64,000 bases of DNA, taken from contig NZ_CP043839.1 of NCBI RefSeq assembly GCF_032878955.1, positions 1-64,000 of the forward strand, given 5' to 3'. Source of the stretch: Butyricimonas paravirosa (GTDB lineage Bacteria > Bacteroidota > Bacteroidia > Bacteroidales > Marinifilaceae). Below are positions 62,428 through 64,000 of the stretch, in pieces. Below the pieces are notes generated by a model. The model made no database searches, had not been told where the DNA came from, and worked only from the letters and a program-made list of their open reading frames with translations. The stretch's first letter is position 1, and each line of letters opens with the position of its first letter. Both the position numbers and the translations under genes were made by a program.

Positions 62428-63552
62428 ATGGAAGAAGCTCTTTTAAAGCGATGGCGATTAATACTGGGAGGAAACGAGGCGGATGGAACGGGAGTTTCCC
62501 TCTCTGCCGAGGAGAGTCGCGTGGATGCTGCCTTGAATGCTTTGTACGATAGTGACCGTAAAGGGGGATTGAGTGGTTCGGCTCCCAAGGTGAGCCGTTG
62601 GTTGGGAGACATCCGGGAGTTTTTCCCGCAGACAGTTGTACAAGTGATTCAAAAGGACGCAATCAAGCGACTGAACTTGACTTCGTTACTGACCGAGAAA
62701 GAGATGCTTGAATCGGTGGTGCCGGACGTGCATCTGGTGGCAACGTTGATGTCCTTGAGCAGGGTGATACCGGAGAAGAACAAGGTTATTGCCCGGGAAG
62801 TCGTACGTAAAGTGGTGGACGAGCTGATGAAAAAGCTATCGTCACCCATGCAACAGGCCGTTACCGGGGCTTTGAACCGTTCCAGCAGGCGGAGAAATCC
62901 CCGTTACAACGAGATTGACTGGAAGACGACGATCGAGAAAAACCTACGGAACTATCAGCCGGAGTACAAGACGATTATCCCGGAGGTTCGTATCGGTTTC
63001 GGCCGGAAACGCCGGGCGTTGAAGGACATAGTGCTGTGTCTCGACCAGAGTGGTTCGATGGGGGCATCCGTGGTCTATTCGGGAATATTCGGCTCCGTGC
63101 TGGCCTCGATTCCGGCCGTACAGACCCGTATGGTGGTGTTTGACACCTCGGTAGTTGACTTGACGGATGATTTGCAGGACCCGGTGGACTTGCTTTTCGG
63201 CGTACAACTGGGTGGCGGTACGGATATTGACCGGGCCTTGGGGTATTGTCAGACGGTGATCACTCGCCCTGCGGACACGGTGCTGGTTCTCGTGACCGAC
63301 TTGTGCGAGGGGGGTAACGAGCGGGAGATGCGCAAGAAGATGATTTCTCTCGTGCAGAGTGGGGTGCAGTTGATCGTGTTGTTAGCTCTGAATGACGACG
63401 GGGCGCCTTTCTACGACAAGGAGAATGCTCAATTCTTGGCAGAACTGGGTGTTCCGGCATTTGCCTGTACCCCGGACAAGTTCCCGGACTTGATGGCAGC
63501 GGCCTTGGCAAAACAAGATATAGGGATGTGGTTATCAAAGAATATACAGTGA
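62428..63552 (+). CDS. VWA-domain protein (CoxE/YehP-like)
   Basis: 374 residues. The N-terminal helical region (about 1-185) ends with basic segments RSSRRRNPRYNEIDWKTT. The C-terminal von Willebrand A domain has the MIDAS DxSxS motif (CLDQSGSMGAS, Asp206), a Thr/Gly loop (GVQLGGGTDIDRAL) and the conserved Asp (VLVTDLCEGG). VWA proteins pair with MoxR ATPases, as here. Similar in length to E. coli YehP (about 378 aa). The 345-bp spacer before it is unusual for the cluster, so it may have its own promoter. Confidence 0.88.
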   Translation: MEEALLKRWRLILGGNEADGTGVSLSAEESRVDAALNALYDSDRKGGLSGSAPKVSRWLGDIREFFPQTVVQVIQKDAIKRLNLTSLLTEKEMLESVVPDVHLVATLMSLSRVIPEKNKVIAREVVRKVVDELMKKLSSPMQQAVTGALNRSSRRRNPRYNEIDWKTTIEKNLRNYQPEYKTIIPEVRIGFGRKRRALKDIVLCLDQSGSMGASVVYSGIFGSVLASIPAVQTRMVVFDTSVVDLTDDLQDPVDLLFGVQLGGGTDIDRALGYCQTVITRPADTVLVLVTDLCEGGNEREMRKKMISLVQSGVQLIVLLALNDDGAPFYDKENAQFLAELGVPAFACTPDKFPDLMAAALAKQDIGMWLSKNIQ

Positions 63553-64000
63553 AGGAAAAAAGAAACAGAGCGGAAATCGTGGAACGATGCGTGGAATTAT
63601 GGGAGGCCTCCGTGCGAGCCACCCATGATTTCCTCGTGGAAGAAGATATAGAGTTTTACAGGCCTTTTGTGCGTGAGAATTGCGAGAAGTTGCCCTTGCT
63701 ACTTCATTATGAAGGGGATGAAATTGTAGCCTTTTTGGGGTATGACATGACATCTATCGAGATGCTTTTCGTGGATCCGGATTACCGGGGAAAGGGCATC
63801 GGTCGTGATCTTATCGAGTGGGCGATCGAGGATGTTCATGCGGAGACGGTGGCCGTGAACGAGCAAAACGGGCAGACCGTGGGCTTTTATGCCCGGATGG
63901 GGTTTGAGGTGGAACGCCGCACGAAAACGGACGGTTGCGGGAAACCTTACCCGATCCTGTACCTGCGTTTGAAGAATCCCCCGCAGCGAATGGTAAAGAT
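63528..64000 (+). CDS. GNAT-family N-acetyltransferase, 3' end outside window
   Basis: Partial protein of at least 157 residues. It begins VIKEYTVKEKRNRAEIVERC and continues LWEASVRATHDFL, a common GNAT start, then shows the acetyl-CoA loop (LFVDPDYRGKGIGRDLIEWA) and the C-terminal GNAT strand/helix (VNEQNGQTVGFYARMGFEVE). The start is uncertain: GTG 63528 gives the family-typical N-terminus and overlaps the VWA gene by 25 bp; GTG 63549 gives a 4-base overlap. No stop is reached before position 64000, although the domain itself seems nearly complete. Substrate unknown. Confidence 0.85.
   Translation, partial: MVIKEYTVKEKRNRAEIVERCVELWEASVRATHDFLVEEDIEFYRPFVRENCEKLPLLLHYEGDEIVAFLGYDMTSIEMLFVDPDYRGKGIGRDLIEWAIEDVHAETVAVNEQNGQTVGFYARMGFEVERRTKTDGCGKPYPILYLRLKNPPQRMVK

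Noticed and set aside
1..64000. CRISPR arrays, tRNA or rRNA genes, integrative-element att sites
   Set aside because: No regularly spaced repeats, tRNA-like cloverleaf sequence or rRNA-like conserved sequence was noticed on reading; a covariance-model search was not possible.

Overview
The window comes from a Bacteroidota chromosome, most likely a gut member of the Bacteroidales. Supporting signs are three SusC/SusD (RagA/RagB) outer-membrane uptake operons, each with its own ECF sigma factor and FecR anti-sigma factor, a FimA/Mfa-type (type V) fimbrial operon, Bacteroidota-style promoters (TTTG, about 19-20 bp, TAnnTTTG), a GldA/GldF/GldG-like ABC system and IS1380 and IS4 elements. The abundance of FecI/FecR/SusCD/thioredoxin operons recalls Odoribacteraceae (Butyricimonas or Odoribacter), but that placement is inference. 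No rRNA, tRNA or CRISPR array was seen.

Left edge (1-5.4 kb): an IS1380-family element runs off the left edge and carries a nested, frameshifted IS4-family element. Together they cut off the 5' part of a SusCD-associated DUF4843-type lipoprotein gene. The following PKD-like lipoprotein gene survives. Next is a secreted GcvH-like protein that has lost the lipoyl lysine. From 5.4 to 7.7 kb, a minus-strand queC-queD-queE operon makes the 7-deazaguanine (queuosine) precursor. A bactofilin gene follows.

Fimbrial locus (8.4-21.8 kb): a tyrosine recombinase with a good promoter sits next to a 295-bp segment bounded by 21-bp inverted repeats (20/21 identical). The segment holds a consensus promoter that points away from the fimbrial operon in this sequence. 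Inversion would aim it at the operon, so this looks like a complete ON/OFF phase switch read in the OFF state. The operon encodes a fimbrillin, a Mfa2/FimB-like anchor, a DUF3575 protein, an OmpA/TPR protein, a propeller plus Calx-beta-like secreted protein, two large lipoprotein fimbrial or tip subunits and a small cytosolic protein, and ends at a strong terminator.

Uptake region (21.9-55.6 kb): module 1 is sigma, fecR (frameshifted at a G8 tract), susC, susD, thioredoxin. Module 2 is sigma, fecR, susC, susD, DUF4843, PKD-like lipoprotein, followed by two tandem paralogous ABC pairs (ATPase plus a permease/GldG fusion). Module 3 has a divergent sigma gene, then fecR, susC, susD, a lipoprotein and a TlpA-like thioredoxin. 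In all three, a hairpin separates fecR from susC, which would allow low regulator and high transporter expression. The substrates cannot be read from sequence.

Right end (55.7-64 kb): a SWIM zinc-finger protein, a DUF5691 protein, a MoxR-type AAA+ ATPase, a DUF5682 protein and a VWA protein form a cluster resembling E. coli yehLMPQ. A GNAT acetyltransferase gene is cut by the window edge.
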